A stretch of 64,000 nucleotides of DNA from Arthrobacter sp. B6 (GTDB taxonomy: Bacteria > Actinomycetota > Actinomycetes > Actinomycetales > Micrococcaceae), in contig NZ_KV467168.1 of assembly GCF_001663775.1 (NCBI RefSeq), positions 2,454,870-2,518,869 of the forward strand. The letters run 5' to 3'. Every line of letters begins with the position of its first letter. Within the stretch, counting starts at the first letter, position 1. Of the stretch, positions 9,174 through 16,877 are shown in pieces. The notes beneath the pieces were generated by a model. The model made no database searches and was not told the DNA's origin. It saw only the letters and a list, made by a program, of their open reading frames with translations. The position numbers and the translations under genes are program-made.

Positions 9174-9788
9174 ATGGTCCCCGGCGGTAACGGAACCGTT
9201 CTTGGGGTCGACGGACTCGCCCGCCCGCCATGGGCCTCCATTGATCCCCTCCTGCGCGACTATTACGACACCGAGTGGGGCCTGCCGGTGCGGGACGAAA
9301 ACGGCCTTTACGAACGCATCTGCCTCGAGGGGTTCCAGGCCGGCCTGTCCTGGGCCACCATCCTGCGGAAACGCCCTGCCTTCCGCGCTGCCTTCCATGA
9401 CTTCAATCCGGACGTCGTTGCCGCCTTCACCGAAGACGATGTTGAGCGGCTGCTGAAGGATCCCGGGATCATCCGCAACAGGCTCAAAATCCGTGCCGCG
9501 ATCACGAACGCTGAGGCTGTCATAGCTCTTCGCAGTGAAGGCGGGCTCGTGGACTTTGTCTGGAGTTTCCAGCCTCCTGAGACCCCTCGGCCACTCACGC
9601 ACGCCGATATCCCCACCCAGTCCCCGGAATCGGTGGCCCTGTCCAAGGCCCTGCGCCAAAAGGGCTTCTCATTCGTGGGTCCCACTACGATGTTCGCGCT
9701 CATGGAAGCGATCGGCATGGTGGATACACACTTGGTTGACAGCCACCGCCGCGGATCATCCGGGGTGTGGCGGGCTGCAGGAGCCTGA
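9174..9788 (+). CDS. tag: DNA-3-methyladenine glycosylase I (Tag-like), zinc site mostly missing
   Basis: A 204-residue HhH-fold base-excision glycosylase that removes 3-methyladenine. The motifs YYDTEWGLPV, LEGFQAGLSW (catalytic-pocket Glu), DPGIIRNRLKI, DFVWSF and LSKALRQKGFSFVGPTT align well with E. coli Tag. The E. coli zinc ligands Cys4, His17 and Cys179 appear as non-ligands here (no N-terminal Cys, Tyr for His, Ser for Cys); only the His of DTHLV remains. The protein therefore probably folds without the zinc snap. It starts 9 bases after crgA and may be co-transcribed. The C-terminus is short. Confidence 0.88.
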   Translation: MVPGGNGTVLGVDGLARPPWASIDPLLRDYYDTEWGLPVRDENGLYERICLEGFQAGLSWATILRKRPAFRAAFHDFNPDVVAAFTEDDVERLLKDPGIIRNRLKIRAAITNAEAVIALRSEGGLVDFVWSFQPPETPRPLTHADIPTQSPESVALSKALRQKGFSFVGPTTMFALMEAIGMVDTHLVDSHRRGSSGVWRAAGA

Positions 9789-9826
9789 ACCGGCTGCCCC
9801 CAAGTTCTCCCCAGCTGTTCTTAAAG

Positions 9827-9956
9827 TTATCCACAGTGTGCATAACCGCGGTCCCGCGAGTGGCCGGAATGGACACCGAGATGCCCGCAAACAGGGTGGA
9901 TGTGGAGTCCGCTGTATGGGCCCCGGTTATTAACAGTGTGGATTACCTGTGGATAA
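9827..9956. promoter_or_regulatory. DnaA-box cluster in the tag/AhpD convergent gap
   Basis: The gap at 9789-10030 holds TTATCCACA at 9827-9835 (+), TTATGCACA at 9837-9845 (-), and TTATCCACA at 9948-9956 (-). A one-mismatch box lies at 9937-9945 (-) and a two-mismatch box TTATTAACA at 9927-9935 (+). Exact 9-mers at this density are far above chance in GC-rich DNA. The site is about 16 kb from the dnaA-dnaN gap, so it is not the main origin; DnaA titration or regulation is an inference. The rest of the gap shows nothing else. Confidence 0.65.
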
Positions 9957-10030
9957 AGCCGAAGCTGGCCAGCGGACCCTTGCAAGGCCGGTATCGACCA
10001 TGGCTCCCGCCCCGGCCAGGCGCCTTCCCG

Positions 10031-10498
10031 TCAGTCCCGGCGGTGCACCGGATGGTGACTCGTGATGGAAACGCGGTTGAAGGCGTTCATGGTGATCGCC
10101 AGCCAGCTGACAGCGGAGAACTCGTCGGCGGTGAGGTGCCTCCGGGCATAGCCCTCCTCATGCTCCCGTGCGCGTTGGTCCGGCAGTTCCGTGATGCTCT
10201 CGGCCAGCGCCAACGCTGCACGCTCCCTGTCCGTGAAAAGTGCTGTGTCCCGCCACGCGGGGAGCACCGCCAGCCGTTGGGGCGATTCGCCGCTTTCCAC
10301 AGCGTCGCCCACGTGCAGGTCGAGGCAGTACGCGCACCCGTTGACTTGGGAGATGCGAACGTACATCAGCTCAATGATCGTCCCGTCCACTCCGGCAGCC
10401 GCCGCGGCTTCGCGTGCCTTGAGGCCCAGTCCGTTCAATGACCGCCATAAGGCCGGGTGCTGCTTGTCAAGGAAGATGTTTTCGTTGGTGGCGCTCAA
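10031..10498 (-). CDS. AhpD-like carboxymuconolactone decarboxylase family protein
   Basis: A 155-residue member of the alkylhydroperoxidase D-like fold. The signature NGCAYCLDLHVGDAVESGE around residues 52-71 contains the CxxC pair and the following His of the peroxidase-type active site. Homologues reduce peroxides or act as thiol-disulfide proteins, but many members have unknown substrates. It stands alone, between two DnaA-box-rich intergenic stretches, with no partner reductase adjacent. The start at ATG 10498 gives an ordinary N-terminus for the family. Confidence 0.85.
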   Translation of the reverse strand: MSATNENIFLDKQHPALWRSLNGLGLKAREAAAAAGVDGTIIELMYVRISQVNGCAYCLDLHVGDAVESGESPQRLAVLPAWRDTALFTDRERAALALAESITELPDQRAREHEEGYARRHLTADEFSAVSWLAITMNAFNRVSITSHHPVHRRD

Positions 10499-11043
10499 TG
10501 GTCCTCCTGCGTTCAGACTTCGGCGGAGTAGGCCTCCGGTCGCCGATCCGCGTAGTTATCCACTTGCTAACACACGGCTACCCACAACTTATCCACAGAT
10601 GTGCACAACCTGTGCCAACATTCAGGAAATGTCGCCCAAACAGGCGGCCCAAGGCTTCCAGGGCCACAGTAACTACATGCTTGTAAGTTATTAACACTGT
10701 GAATAAGCATGTTGAAATCGCCTGCGGGCAGGTCGGCGAAACGGCCCGCGACCGCCCAAAGCCGAAGATATCCACAGGAGCGGGGCAAACCGGCGTTCTT
10801 GTCCACTTAACCACAGGGACATCCCCAGAAGTTGTCCACAGTTGTGGACAGCGCAGGACTGTCCCGGCCACATCTTGCGCGGGGACAGGGCCGTGGCCTG
10901 GTTCGGGCCATAACTACAGCCATGTAAGTTACCAACAATGTGGATAACCCCTGTGGAAAACTTTTCGTGGTCCGGATGCGAAAGACCCCGGTGTCCGTAG
11001 GGACACCGGGGTCTTCGGTTTCAGGGCGGCTGCAGAGCCGGGC
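10499..11043. promoter_or_regulatory. 545-base intergenic stretch rich in DnaA boxes
   Basis: No gene was found here. Exact boxes are TTATCCACA at 10589-10597 (+) and 10939-10947 (-), with the TTATNCACA form at 10698-10706 (-). One-mismatch boxes lie at 10556-10564 (+), 10600-10608 (-), 10768-10776 (+), 10807-10815 (+), 10832-10840 (+) and 10952-10960 (-). TTATTAACA recurs at 10688-10696. Together with the cluster at 9827-9956 it brackets the AhpD-like gene. The right end carries the rhomboid terminator. The AhpD-like promoter must also lie at the left end. Confidence 0.65.
10982..11015 (-). terminator. Intrinsic terminator of the rhomboid gene
   Basis: A perfect 15-bp inverted repeat (AAGACCCCGGTGTCC at 10982-10996, complement at 11001-11015) with a GTAG loop. 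On the minus strand it is followed by a short T run. It sits 28 bases after the rhomboid stop. Confidence 0.85.
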
Positions 11044-11925
11044 TCAGCCGGCGGTGACCTTTATCCAGCTCACCAGGACCAGCAGGGCAAACACGGCGGC
11101 CAGGCCGACTGCCTGGAGCAGGGCCTGCCGCGGCCCACGTGGCGTGTAGGCCACTACCGCGGCACACAAGGCACCGGCGACGAGGCCGCCGAGGTGGGCC
11201 TGCCAGGCAATCTGGGGGATCAGGAATCCGATCACGCCGTTGATAGCTATCAGGACCCACAACTGGCGGGTCTCCCCGCCGCGGTGCCGCTGGACCAGGA
11301 GCATCGCTCCGAAGAGTCCAAAGATGGCGCCGGATGCCCCAACCACTCCAGCCAATTGCTGGCCGGGCACGTACCCGGGAGTCAGCAGCAGGTAGCCTAC
11401 TGACCCGCCTATTGCCGAGAGGAGGTACAAGGCCAGGAACCGGATGCGTCCCAGCAGCGGTTCCAGCGCTTGGCCGAAGATCCACAGCATGTACATGTTC
11501 AGCACAATGTGCAGGATGAACCCCTGCGAGTGGAGGAAGGCCGCGGTCAGCATCCGCCAAGGTTCGAACTCCCCATACGCGGGTGTGGCGTAATAGGTGG
11601 CGAACGCCAAGTTCTGGTAAATACCGTCATTCGGAACAACCCATTGCAGGACGTACATCAGTCCACAGAGCGCAATGATGCCGAACGTCACGAGAGGCTT
11701 GCCGGTAGCCACGGCCCCGCCGTAGACGGTCCTGACTGTCGGCGTCGAACGCGCCGCTTCGTTGACACAGTCGATGCACTGGAACCCGACGGCGGCTGCC
11801 CGCTGGCAGTCAGGGCATGCGGGGCGCCCGCAGCGCTGGCACCGCACATAGGAGGGCCGGTCCGGGTGCCGGGGGCAGACCGGGACTTGCGCTGACGGCT
11901 CCGCCGCCGGGATTCCGTAGCTCAT
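11044..11925 (-). CDS. Rhomboid-family intramembrane serine protease with N-terminal B-box-like zinc finger
   Basis: A 293-residue protein. Residues 17-53 hold a Cys/His cluster (C17, H20, C29, C32, C37, C40, C50, C53) of the B-box/zinc-ribbon type. Six or more membrane helices follow, with the rhomboid dyad Ser198 in GASGAIFG and His244 in WQAHLGG, and the loop region WRMLTAAFLHSQGFILHIVLNMYMLW. It is a predicted active intramembrane protease; the cytoplasmic zinc finger may bind partners or substrates. It reads away from the cyclophilin gene on the same strand (gap 9 bases), so the two probably form an operon ending at the terminator at 10982-11015. Confidence 0.92.
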   Translation of the reverse strand: MSYGIPAAEPSAQVPVCPRHPDRPSYVRCQRCGRPACPDCQRAAAVGFQCIDCVNEAARSTPTVRTVYGGAVATGKPLVTFGIIALCGLMYVLQWVVPNDGIYQNLAFATYYATPAYGEFEPWRMLTAAFLHSQGFILHIVLNMYMLWIFGQALEPLLGRIRFLALYLLSAIGGSVGYLLLTPGYVPGQQLAGVVGASGAIFGLFGAMLLVQRHRGGETRQLWVLIAINGVIGFLIPQIAWQAHLGGLVAGALCAAVVAYTPRGPRQALLQAVGLAAVFALLVLVSWIKVTAG

Positions 11926-11934
11926 GCGTGGTGG

Positions 11935-12480
11935 TTAGAGCTGTTCGATGTCGATGCTGTTGATGGTGACGTCCTCGACCGGGCGGTCGCCCATGCCGGT
12001 GCGGACACCCTCGATGGCGTCGACAACCTTCTTGGAGTCCTCGTCAGCCACCTCGCCGAAGATGCTGTGCTTGCCCTGCAGCCAGTCGGTGGGGATGGTG
12101 GTGATGAAGAACTGCGAGCCGTTGGTGCCCTTGCCCATCTGGATGCCGGCGTTGGCCATGGCCAGCTTGTAGGGCTGGTTGAAGCTGAGCTCGGGGTGGA
12201 TTTCGTCGTCGAACTTGTAGCCCGGACCGCCGACACCGCGGCCCAGGGGATCGCCGGCCTGGATCATGAAGTCTTTGATGATGCGGTGGAAGATCGTGCC
12301 GTTGTACAGCGGGGTACCGGTCTTGTCCTCACCCGTCTCCGGGTGGGTCCAGGCCTGCTCACCGGTGGCGAGGCCGATGAAGTTCTTGACCGTCTTGGGC
12401 GCGTGGTTCCCGAAGAGGTTCACGACGATGTCGCCGAGGCTGGTATGGATGGTTGCTTTTGCAGTTGCTATGGCAGTCAT
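11935..12480 (-). CDS. ppiA: Cyclophilin-type peptidyl-prolyl cis-trans isomerase
   Basis: A 181-residue cytosolic cyclophilin without a signal peptide. It catalyses X-Pro isomerisation. Core motifs are FHRIIKDFMIQAGDP, GPGYKFDDE, LAMANAG, GTNGSQFFIT and HSIFGEV. ATG 12480 was chosen because GAAAGA precedes it at usual spacing; ATG 12489 and a start at 12507 would add 3-9 residues. In Mycobacterium ppiA occupies the same place near gyrA. It is probably co-transcribed with the downstream rhomboid. Confidence 0.93.
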   Translation of the reverse strand: MTAIATAKATIHTSLGDIVVNLFGNHAPKTVKNFIGLATGEQAWTHPETGEDKTGTPLYNGTIFHRIIKDFMIQAGDPLGRGVGGPGYKFDDEIHPELSFNQPYKLAMANAGIQMGKGTNGSQFFITTIPTDWLQGKHSIFGEVADEDSKKVVDAIEGVRTGMGDRPVEDVTINSIDIEQL

Positions 12481-12635
12481 ACCGCCCATTCTTTCACGAC
12501 CGGCCAAAGCGGAACGGGTGTGGACGACAGTTCCGCGCTGGGTGAAATCGGCCTGAATTCCGGGCTAAGAATAGCCGGTGAAGGTCAATCCACGTAGGCT
12601 AACAACAGAACCGTCACATTAATCGGGAGGTAGTT

Positions 12636-13619
12636 GTGAAGAAATCGGATCGTATTGCCCGTGACCTTGAGCAGTCAGTCAACAGCGCGGTAGAGAACGC
12701 CAAGGACTGGGCATCCCCCCGCGTGGAAGCAGCAGTGGACTGGGCAGTTCCCCGGCTGCAGCATGGCCTGGATACCGCATCTCCCAAGATCCAGGAAGGC
12801 CTGAAAACCGCAGCCCACAACCTCGCCGACGGCGTCGCAACGGTAACACCCCGCATCCAGGACGGGCTGGCCCACCTTGCCCCCAGGATCCACGATGCCG
12901 TTGAAGGCACCACTCCGCGCCTCCACGAAGCACTGGACAAGGCCACACCGGTAATCCTGAACGCCCGTGACCGCGTTGTGGTGGAGTACCTGCCACGCCT
13001 TTCGGACCAGATCGGCCAGGCATCCGACGCCGTGCACCGCACCCTGGAGAGCGCGCCGGCGCACGTGGATGCCGTCGCCCAGAAGCTTGGCGATGTTGGC
13101 ATCGTCCACGCCCTTCAGGACCAGGCGCACACTGCAGGAACGCAGCTCAGGGCGGCGGCCACGGAAGCCGGACGGGCTGTGGGCATCCAGCTCGCGGAAC
13201 CGGAGAAGCCCAAGAAGCGCGGCTGGCTGGTCTTTGGCATCATCGCAGCCGCAGTGGCAGCCGGTGTGGCAGCCTGGAAGGCCTCCAAGCCGGTGGAAGA
13301 TCCTTGGAAGACGCCCTCGCCCGTTACCCCCACCCCGGCTCCGGTTCCTGCCGCGGCCGTGAACGACGCCGCGGCAACTGCAGAAGATTCAACCAGCAAG
13401 GGTGCCGCAGCTTCGGCGGCCACCGCCGGCCCTGTTGCGGGCAAGTCCGACGACCTCGCCGAGGGTACAAAAGATGCCACCGATGATGCAGCCGACAAGG
13501 CCAAGCATGTGGCCGACGATTCGGCGGACGCGGCAGCCAAGGCAGCTGCCGATGCCAAAACGGCCATGAAGAACATCGCGTCGAACATGAATGGATCCGC
13601 GGACAAGGGCAGCGTCTAG
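12636..13619 (+). CDS. Membrane-anchored protein with tandem 11-residue amphipathic repeats, unknown function
   Basis: A 327-residue protein with a GTG start after GGGAGGT. Residues 27-114 divide without gaps into eight 11-residue units, most fitting [STAV]-P-[RK]-[ILV]-[QHE]-[DEA]-[GA]-[LV] plus three variable residues (for example SPKIQEGLKTA, TPRIQDGLAHL, TPRLHEALDKA). Such undecads form long amphipathic helices in apolipoproteins, LEA proteins and synucleins. A weaker helical stretch follows, then KPKKRGW and one membrane helix (about 197-213), a Pro/Ala linker, and an Ala/Asp/Lys-rich helical C-terminus. No catalytic motif was seen. It stands alone between ppiA (divergent) and a terminator. 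A lipid- or membrane-surface role is inferred only. Confidence 0.8.
   Translation: MKKSDRIARDLEQSVNSAVENAKDWASPRVEAAVDWAVPRLQHGLDTASPKIQEGLKTAAHNLADGVATVTPRIQDGLAHLAPRIHDAVEGTTPRLHEALDKATPVILNARDRVVVEYLPRLSDQIGQASDAVHRTLESAPAHVDAVAQKLGDVGIVHALQDQAHTAGTQLRAAATEAGRAVGIQLAEPEKPKKRGWLVFGIIAAAVAAGVAAWKASKPVEDPWKTPSPVTPTPAPVPAAAVNDAAATAEDSTSKGAAASAATAGPVAGKSDDLAEGTKDATDDAADKAKHVADDSADAAAKAAADAKTAMKNIASNMNGSADKGSV
12714..12977 (+). repeat. Eight tandem 33-bp (11-codon) protein-level repeats
   Basis: Codons 27-114 of the gene at 12636 form eight consecutive 11-codon units. The similarity is at protein level; the DNA units are diverged, suggesting old duplication under selection for helix periodicity. 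Confidence 0.7.
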
Positions 13620-13648
13620 CAGTTCCAGGCGCTGTTGCGCCGTCAGCT

Positions 13649-13680
13649 GAAGGGGTCCCGCGGTTTGCGGGGCCCCTTCA
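13649..13680 (+). terminator. Intrinsic terminator after the repeat protein
   Basis: A 14-bp stem with one G-U pair (TGAAGGGGTCCCGC / GCGGGGCCCCTTCA) and a GGTT-type loop, followed by GTGTTTT. It starts 30 bases after the stop of the preceding gene. Confidence 0.8.
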
Positions 13681-13743
13681 GTGTTTTCCCAGTGTTTGTC
13701 CGGACTCGTACCCGCCACCCGCGGTGCGAATCCCGATCGGTGC

Positions 13744-13749
13744 TAAATT
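13744..13749 (+). promoter_or_regulatory. -10 hexamer implying a leaderless GT2 mRNA
   Basis: TAAATT with an upstream TG (extended -10) ends 7 bases before the ATG at 13757. Transcription would start at or next to the start codon. No ribosome binding site precedes that ATG. Confidence 0.5.
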
Positions 13750-13756
13750 TGAACTG

Positions 13757-14632
13757 ATGTCAGCCGATAAATCCTCTGGGGATGCCTTGAACGACGCAGC
13801 ACAGCTGCCCCGTGTGTCCATTGTCATCCCGGCGTACAACGAGGAAAGTGTGATCCGGCAGTGCCTCATCGCTGCCGTCTACCAATCGGTCCCGGCCCAC
13901 GAAATCATCGTGGTGGACAACCTCTCCACGGACCGCACCGCCGCCATCGTGCAGCAGATGCAGTTGGAATATCCGGAAAGCCCCATCATCCTGCTGAGCC
14001 AGGACCGTGACCAGGGGCTCATCCCCACCCGCAATTTTGGCCTGGACCACGCCACCGGCGATATCCTCGGCCGGATAGACGCTGATTCGGTGGTGGAGCC
14101 CGACTGGGTGGAACAGGTCCAGAAGGCGTTTGTGGACCAGTCAGTCCAGGCGGCCACCGGCCCAGTGGTCTATTACGACATGCCTATGCGCCGCTTCGGC
14201 CTCAAGGCCGACGACAAGATGCGCCAGCTGATGCTCAAGCTGGCCAAACACCAGTACCATTTCCTCTTCGGCTCCAACATGGCCCTGCGTGCGTCCGCCT
14301 GGGAAACCATCCGGGCCGAGACCTGCCGTGACGAAAAGGATGAGATGCATGAGGACATCGACCTGTCCCTTCATCTTGCCGACCACGAACTCAAAGTGCA
14401 GTACTGGCCCCAGATGGTGTCCGGAATGTCCGCCCGCCGGCTGGAGGACTCACCCCGGGACTACCGCTACTACGTGACGCGCTTCGACCGCACGTACAAA
14501 GCCCACAACGTGAAGAAGATGGCGCTCAAGGCCCCCATGGTGGTCTTCTTCTCCGTATATTTCCCGGCCAAGCTGCTGCGGGCGATCCACACGGTCAACA
14601 CGGCCCAACCGGTCCGGCGCGGCGGCCAGTAG
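13757..14632 (+). CDS. Family 2 glycosyltransferase
   Basis: A 291-residue GT-A-fold transferase. Visible motifs are VSIVIPAYNEESVI at the N-terminus, RNFGLDHATGDILGRIDADS (the DxD metal/nucleotide-sugar site is DAD), and a later acidic EDIDLSLHL that resembles the catalytic ED region. Sugar donor and acceptor are not predictable; possible products are cell-wall polysaccharide or glycolipid. The ATG at 13757 is preferred over GTG 13724 because of the -10 element just before it. The C-terminal region is weakly hydrophobic without a clear multi-span domain. It stands alone and converges on the EamA permease gene. Confidence 0.85.
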   Translation: MSADKSSGDALNDAAQLPRVSIVIPAYNEESVIRQCLIAAVYQSVPAHEIIVVDNLSTDRTAAIVQQMQLEYPESPIILLSQDRDQGLIPTRNFGLDHATGDILGRIDADSVVEPDWVEQVQKAFVDQSVQAATGPVVYYDMPMRRFGLKADDKMRQLMLKLAKHQYHFLFGSNMALRASAWETIRAETCRDEKDEMHEDIDLSLHLADHELKVQYWPQMVSGMSARRLEDSPRDYRYYVTRFDRTYKAHNVKKMALKAPMVVFFSVYFPAKLLRAIHTVNTAQPVRRGGQ

Positions 14633-14698
14633 CGCCCAACCCGGTGGCGACCGGCGCCAGCATCTCCCACTGGCTGCCCCGCCGTCCAGGCCCGCGGC

Positions 14699-15649
14699 TC
14701 AGTCTGTTCCCAGCTCCGCAAGCCGCTCCGAGGGCGGTTCGCCGTCCCGTGTCCCGGCGGGGTCCAAACGCTGCCGCCTGGCAGTGCGGGACCGCTGTCC
14801 CAGGACCACAACGGCGAGTCCCACCAGGATCAGCGCCAGTCCGGCGTAGGTTCCGGCCGGGAGCGTTTCGTGCAGGAACACGGCGGCCAGCAGCGCCGCG
14901 CCCGGGATCTCCAGCAGGATGATCATCGAGACCAGCAACGGACTCATTGTCGCCAGCAGGTGGTTGAAGGCCGTATGGCCGACCAGTTGGGCACAGACGG
15001 TGATGGCAATGATGCCCAGCCAGCCGCCGGCGTCGAACCCTGTCAGTGGCTGTCCGCTGAACACCGCCAGGAGCGCCACGAGGGCCGCGCACATCCCGTA
15101 ACAGAGGGTGGTGTAGGTCCCCGTGGTCATGCTTTGCCGCGCCTTGCCGCCCGCCAGGGTGTAGAGACCCGCCAGCGCTCCGCCCGCCACCGCCAGCAAG
15201 TCGCCCAGGAGCGCCTCCGAGGAACTGCCCATATCAAACCCGGTGATGGCCACGACGCCGCCGAACGCAATACCGAGGCCGGCCAGCACTGGCCAGCGGT
15301 GTTTCGTGCCGCGAAAGAGCTGGAAGACGGCGATCCAACCGGACTGGAGGCAGACGAGGGCAGTGGCGGCGGCTACGGACGTCAGCTGCAGTGAAGTGAT
15401 GAAGCAGGCGAAGTGCAAGGCCAGGGCGACGGCGGCGAGCAAGGACCAGCGGAATTCCCGCCCGGTGATCCTTCCAAACTGCCGCGGCTCCCGCACGAGG
15501 GTGGGCGTGGCCATCACCGCAGCGCCGATGGCGTTGCGCCAGAACGCAATGGCCAGGGCGCTGACGGTGGTCGCACCGAGGGTGGCGGCGATCAGCGGTC
15601 CGGATGAGGCGACACCCAGCACACCGAGTGCCGCAAGGAAGAAGTTCAC
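14699..15649 (-). CDS. EamA/DMT-superfamily transporter
   Basis: A 316-residue protein with ten predicted membrane helices in two EamA halves. The repeats begin at MNFFLAALGVLGVASSGPLIA and at LLGDLLAVAGGALAGLYTL. Members export amino acids and other small metabolites; the substrate is unknown. The C-terminus is a charged tail (RSRTARRQRLDPAGTRDGE). The 3' end faces the GT2 gene, and the tRNA-Ala terminator lies just upstream of its start. Confidence 0.9.
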   Translation of the reverse strand: MNFFLAALGVLGVASSGPLIAATLGATTVSALAIAFWRNAIGAAVMATPTLVREPRQFGRITGREFRWSLLAAVALALHFACFITSLQLTSVAAATALVCLQSGWIAVFQLFRGTKHRWPVLAGLGIAFGGVVAITGFDMGSSSEALLGDLLAVAGGALAGLYTLAGGKARQSMTTGTYTTLCYGMCAALVALLAVFSGQPLTGFDAGGWLGIIAITVCAQLVGHTAFNHLLATMSPLLVSMIILLEIPGAALLAAVFLHETLPAGTYAGLALILVGLAVVVLGQRSRTARRQRLDPAGTRDGEPPSERLAELGTD

Positions 15650-15675
15650 TGTCCAACCCTACTTTTCCGGCATAA

Positions 15676-15714
15676 CAAAAAAGTCCCGGACAGCGTTTCC
15701 GCTGTCCGGGACTT
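15676..15714 (-). terminator. Intrinsic terminator after tRNA-Ala
   Basis: A perfect 14-bp stem (AAGTCCCGGACAGC at 15681-15694, complement at 15701-15714) with a GTTTCC loop. On the minus strand it is followed by six T. It lies 7 bases past the tRNA 3' end. Confidence 0.9.
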
Positions 15715-15720
15715 TCCTTA

Positions 15721-15796
15721 TGGTGGAGGCACGGGGACTCGAACCCCGAACCCCCTGCTTGCAAAGCAGGTGCGCTACCAATTGCGCCATGCCCCC
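15721..15796 (-). tRNA. tRNA-Ala (anticodon TGC)
   Basis: A cloverleaf on the minus strand: acceptor GGGGGCA pairs with TGCCTCC (one G-U), the D-arm is GCGCAATTGGTAGCGC, the anticodon loop is TTTGCAA (TGC), and the T-arm contains GGTTCGAGTCC. CCA is encoded (15721-15723). It is followed by a strong terminator. Confidence 0.97.
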
Positions 15797-15868
15797 ATAA
15801 GAAGCAACCCGTCAATCATACCCTAGAACCGGAGAGCCTCTTGCCAGCTCCCCGTCCGGGAATCCGGG

Positions 15869-15985
15869 CTAATCAACCGTATCGGTTGACTCACTCCAGA
15901 CCGTTTTCCGGGCCTCGGATTCCTGTGCTTTCCGGTAGAGCAGGGCGCCTGCGATCGCAGCTGCAAGAACCAGCAACTTCTTCAC
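15869..15985 (-). CDS. DLW-39 family small protein
   Basis: A 38-residue ORF with a GTG start: MKKLLVLAAAIAGALLYRKA, then a charged segment ending in VWSESTDTVD. It has a hydrophobic N-terminal helix and the W-S-E-x-T-D ending that characterises the actinobacterial DLW-39 family, normally encoded close to gyrA and the tRNA-Ile/tRNA-Ala pair, as here. GGGG lies upstream of the GTG. Function is unknown; a membrane-associated microprotein is the safest description. Confidence 0.8.
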   Translation of the reverse strand: MKKLLVLAAAIAGALLYRKAQESEARKTVWSESTDTVD

Positions 15986-16042
15986 ATGCACCCCGTTCCG
16001 GTCCAGCGAGCTGGACCTTTACTGGAACCTGCACAGGTTCCG

Positions 16043-16116
16043 TGGGCGTACCAGGACTTGAACCTGGGACCTCTTCGTTATCAGCGAAGCGCTCTAACCG
16101 CCTGAGCTATACGCCC
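16043..16116 (-). tRNA. tRNA-Ile (anticodon GAT)
   Basis: A minus-strand cloverleaf: acceptor GGGCGTA pairs with TACGCCC, the D-arm is GCTCAGGCGGTTAGAGC, the anticodon loop is CTGATAA (GAT), and the T-arm contains GGTTCAAGTCC. CCA is not encoded, unlike the neighbouring tRNA-Ala. Its position next to gyrA is conserved in Actinobacteria. Confidence 0.97.
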
Positions 16117-16118
16117 CG

Positions 16119-16181
16119 ATGCCTCATCGGGCCGAGATATGACTTTACAGCACATCCCGGCCCGATCTCAAATCGAGGCAT
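16119..16181. other. Nested inverted repeats between DUF3566 gene and tRNA-Ile
   Basis: ATGCCTC+ATCGGGCC (16119-16133) can pair with GGCCCGAT (16159-16166) and GAGGCAT (16175-16181). This could terminate the gyrA-DUF3566 transcript or act in processing before tRNA-Ile. There is no long T-tract. Confidence 0.35.
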
Positions 16182-16214
16182 TCCTACGGAAAAATCCGCA
16201 GGAATTATGGGATT

Positions 16215-16877
16215 TCAGTCGTCCGTGAGGGTAACGCCGATTCCGCCCACCAGGGTGGCCGAGAGGTTGTACAGTACAGCAGACAGCATGGACAGAGCCG
16301 TCAGGAGGACCACGTTCACTACGGCGATGATGGTGGCAAAGGATGCCACCTGTCCCAGCGAAGCCACCTTCTTCAGTTCAAACCCGCCGCCCTCGGACCC
16401 GGCGAGAGTCCCCAGGAGGCTGTCCACCTGATCGAAGATGCCGGTCAGATCCAGGACGGTCCAAAGCACGATGGCCGCAACGACCGTAACGATTCCCAGG
16501 GCAACGGACAGCAGGAACGCCATTTTCAGGACCGACCAGGGGTCGACTTTGCTGATCAGCAGGCGCGCGCGCCTGACTTTGGCTTTGGGAGCCGGCTTGA
16601 CGAGCCCCGGGCCACCCTGTGCGGGACGCTGCCCCGCCGTGACCGGACGCTGGCCGGGACGCTGGCCTTCGGCAGGCCGCTGGCCCTGTCCTGGCTGGAC
16701 CTGCGGACGCTGGCCGGCTGCAGCGGGGCGCTGGCCGGGCAGGCTCGCCGGAGCCGCTGGAGCGGCCGGGCGCTGCTGCGGACGTACGGGAGCGTTCACG
16801 CGGGGAGCAGCAGCCGGCTGGCCCGTTCCGCCGGGAACATTGCTGTTCTGCTTGGGATATGAGTCGGGATTACTCAC
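16215..16877 (-). CDS. DUF3566 domain membrane protein
   Basis: A 220-residue protein. The N-terminal half (1-95) is Pro/Gln/Arg-rich low complexity with repeated GQRP units. The C-terminal DUF3566 domain starts at [25 protein letters not shown] and has two membrane helices (about 118-140 and 178-202). The start overlaps the gyrA stop by 4 bases. DUF3566 proteins sit directly downstream of gyrA across Actinobacteria, but their role is unknown. Confidence 0.92.
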   Translation of the reverse strand: MSNPDSYPKQNSNVPGGTGQPAAAPRVNAPVRPQQRPAAPAAPASLPGQRPAAAGQRPQVQPGQGQRPAEGQRPGQRPVTAGQRPAQGGPGLVKPAPKAKVRRARLLISKVDPWSVLKMAFLLSVALGIVTVVAAIVLWTVLDLTGIFDQVDSLLGTLAGSEGGGFELKKVASLGQVASFATIIAVVNVVLLTALSMLSAVLYNLSATLVGGIGVTLTDD

